The notes beneath the pieces were generated by a model. That model was given only the letters and a program-made list of their open reading frames with translations, did not search any database and was not told the DNA's origin. This document shows, piece after piece, positions 19,878-20,718 of a stretch of 20,718 bases of DNA. Position numbers and translations under genes: made by a program. Positions within the stretch are counted from its first letter, which is position 1; every line of letters begins with the position of its first letter. The DNA lies in the IMG/VR virus record IMGVR_UViG_3300020146_000009, positions 1 through 20,718 of that record; one strand, 5' to 3'. The DNA is from a virus.

Positions 19878-20718
19878 TGTGTAGCCAAAAGCTTTTTGAC
19901 GCCCTCAAGCATCGTCTCTTCGTAACCAGGCGGCCACTTCGATGGAAAGCGCCAGCCGCCGTGTTTGTCGCGTGGGTATCCCTTGCCGATCGTCTTGCGG
20001 CCGTAGTCGTCCCAAGCGTCAAGCTGCCGCTGGTCGCGAACGTCTATCAGGCCATCGTCTTGCACGAAAACCGCCGCAGCATGATCCGTCCATCGCTGTT
20101 GGCTGAGCCACGTCACAGCCTGCGGGATAAACCGCGTTCCGATGTTTCCGCGCCTGGATTCGTCAATCGATAGCTGCTTGGCGCCAGCGATCATCACATC
20201 TGGATCAACCCCGGTTTTGGCGAGGGCTGAGAATTTCTGTTCGGCCGGCTTTCGTGGGTTCGGTCCATCCCGTCGAGGGAAAGACCTCCAAAATTCCTCA
20301 AATTTAGGATGCTCACCGGGTCGCGTCGCGTCAGCGACCGACCGAGAGTTAATTTCCTTTCCTTTCCTTTCCCCTTCCTTTCCCTTCCCTTCCCCTTGTG
20401 CAGACTTAAGGGGCGTGGCTGGCGCGTCGTCCACGCGTGCCTCACGCGTCAAGGCATTGATATCGTTGGGCGCGGGTAGATCGGACGCTTTTTCGCGATT
20501 GTTGATTACCTGGTGTGTGTGCCAGCTAGGTATGCAGCCGTATTCCTTGCCATCAACTTCGTACTTCACGATAAAGCCACGCGTCAGCAACGCGTCGAGC
20601 ACGCGTGAGAAGTCGCATTCGTCATATGGGAGGCAATCAAGCTTTAGCTGGCGCGGCGCCCAACGGAATCGCCCTTCACGATCGGCGGCGGTCCAGAGCC
20701 CAGCAAACGCGAGCCGGA
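19874..20718 (-). CDS. Replisome-organizer-like initiator protein, 5' end beyond window
   Basis: The frame is open to the right edge, so the N-terminus is missing. The visible N-terminal domain is a winged-helix type block: GRFRWAPRQLKLDCLPYDE, CDFSRVLDALLTRGFIVKY, then YGCIPSWHTHQVINNRE. That form is common in phage replication initiators that recruit helicase. A low-complexity Lys/Gly/Glu linker (GEGKGKEGERKGKE) follows, then a second conserved block FEEFWRSFPRRDG, KPAEQKFSALAKTGVDPDVM and QAVTWLSQQRWTDH, typical of the C-terminal part of these proteins. A GTG at 20602 is an internal codon, not the start, because the conserved block continues upstream of it. The gene also carries phased DNA repeats and a pyrimidine tract, a possible origin as in lambda O. 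Confidence 0.8.
   Translation of the reverse strand, partial: RLAFAGLWTAADREGRFRWAPRQLKLDCLPYDECDFSRVLDALLTRGFIVKYEVDGKEYGCIPSWHTHQVINNREKASDLPAPNDINALTREARVDDAPATPLKSAQGEGKGKEGERKGKEINSRSVADATRPGEHPKFEEFWRSFPRRDGPNPRKPAEQKFSALAKTGVDPDVMIAGAKQLSIDESRRGNIGTRFIPQAVTWLSQQRWTDHAAAVFVQDDGLIDVRDQRQLDAWDDYGRKTIGKGYPRDKHGGWRFPSKWPPGYEETMLEGVKKLLATQ
20353..20397. repeat. 45-nt homopyrimidine/homopurine tract
   Basis: The plus strand holds only T and C for 45 nt, built from imperfect CCTTT and CCCTT units; the minus strand is GGAAA-like. It encodes the Lys/Gly/Glu linker of the initiator protein. Such tracts can form triplex DNA and are easily melted or slipped. Confidence 0.85.
20411..20454. repeat. 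11-bp phased repeat array 1 (candidate iterons)
   Basis: ACGCGT starts at 20433 and 20444, preceded at the same 11-bp step by degenerate copies GCGCGT at 20422 and GGGCGT at 20411. The step is not a multiple of three, so codon repetition cannot create it. Confidence 0.6.
20579..20611. repeat. 11-bp phased repeat array 2 (candidate iterons)
   Basis: Three exact ACGCGT palindromes start at 20579, 20590 and 20601, again 11 bp apart (about one helical turn). They lie in the part encoding the conserved winged-helix block of the initiator. Confidence 0.65.

Noticed and set aside
20321-20335. TCGCGTCGCGTC run considered as a third iteron group
   Set aside because: The step is 6 bp and out of phase with the 11-bp arrays; it encodes a low-constraint part of the initiator linker.
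1-20718. Integrase, attachment sites, lysis genes, CRISPR arrays or insertion sequences
   Set aside because: None is visible; the window is filled by replication, packaging, head, tail and ejection genes, so lifestyle cannot be judged.

Overview
The window is a stretch of a tailed-phage genome or prophage. It is densely coded, and all 30 genes I can support lie on the minus strand, so transcription runs from the right edge towards position 1. Most neighbours are joined by ATGA, GTGA, TGATG or TAATG overlaps, which is the packing of one long co-translated phage operon. The gene order from terminase to ejection proteins follows the P22 plan (podovirus with a short tail). The coat protein instead looks like the Mu gpT type, so the virion is mosaic. 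GC is high, by eye roughly 55-60%. Several small proteins resemble ones I recall from phages of Alphaproteobacteria, probably Hyphomicrobiales/Rhizobiales; that host guess is an inference. I see no integrase, repressor, attachment site, tRNA or CRISPR, so I cannot say whether this is a free phage or a prophage.

Right part (about 20718-18854, early/replication side): a replisome-organizer-like initiator gene cut by the window edge, a 202-aa gene and an 84-aa gene, all overlapping. Inside the initiator gene are two groups of ACGCGT sites phased at exactly 11 bp and a 45-nt pure pyrimidine tract, which together form a candidate replication origin. A 164-nt intergenic space with inverted repeats follows, ending in a strong rho-independent terminator just before the next gene. 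This looks like the early/late boundary.

Middle part (18853-13128): an HNH-type nuclease, a 189-nt gap with another inverted repeat, four small genes, the terminase small and large subunits and the portal. Then (13093-9307) come two small genes, a phage GroES-like co-chaperonin, a scaffold-like protein, a basic AT-hook-like protein, a probable head decoration protein and the major capsid protein.

Left part (9214-1): a beta-helix-like virion protein, an Asp/Asn beta-hydroxylase-like Fe(II)/2-oxoglutarate oxygenase, three small genes (one only 55 aa), P22 gp4-like and gp10-like tail proteins, a small beta-rich protein in the gp26 slot, a GNAT acetyltransferase, and three ejection-type proteins in the gp7/gp20/gp16 slots. 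The last of these runs off the left edge without a stop codon.

Working together, the terminase and portal package DNA into a shell built by coat, scaffold and perhaps the co-chaperonin. The gp4/gp10-like proteins close the portal, and the ejection proteins are carried in the head for delivery with the DNA. Three enzyme or helper genes (co-chaperonin, oxygenase, acetyltransferase) sit inside the structural operon and are the most unusual cargo. No gene-free stretch exceeds 300 bases.
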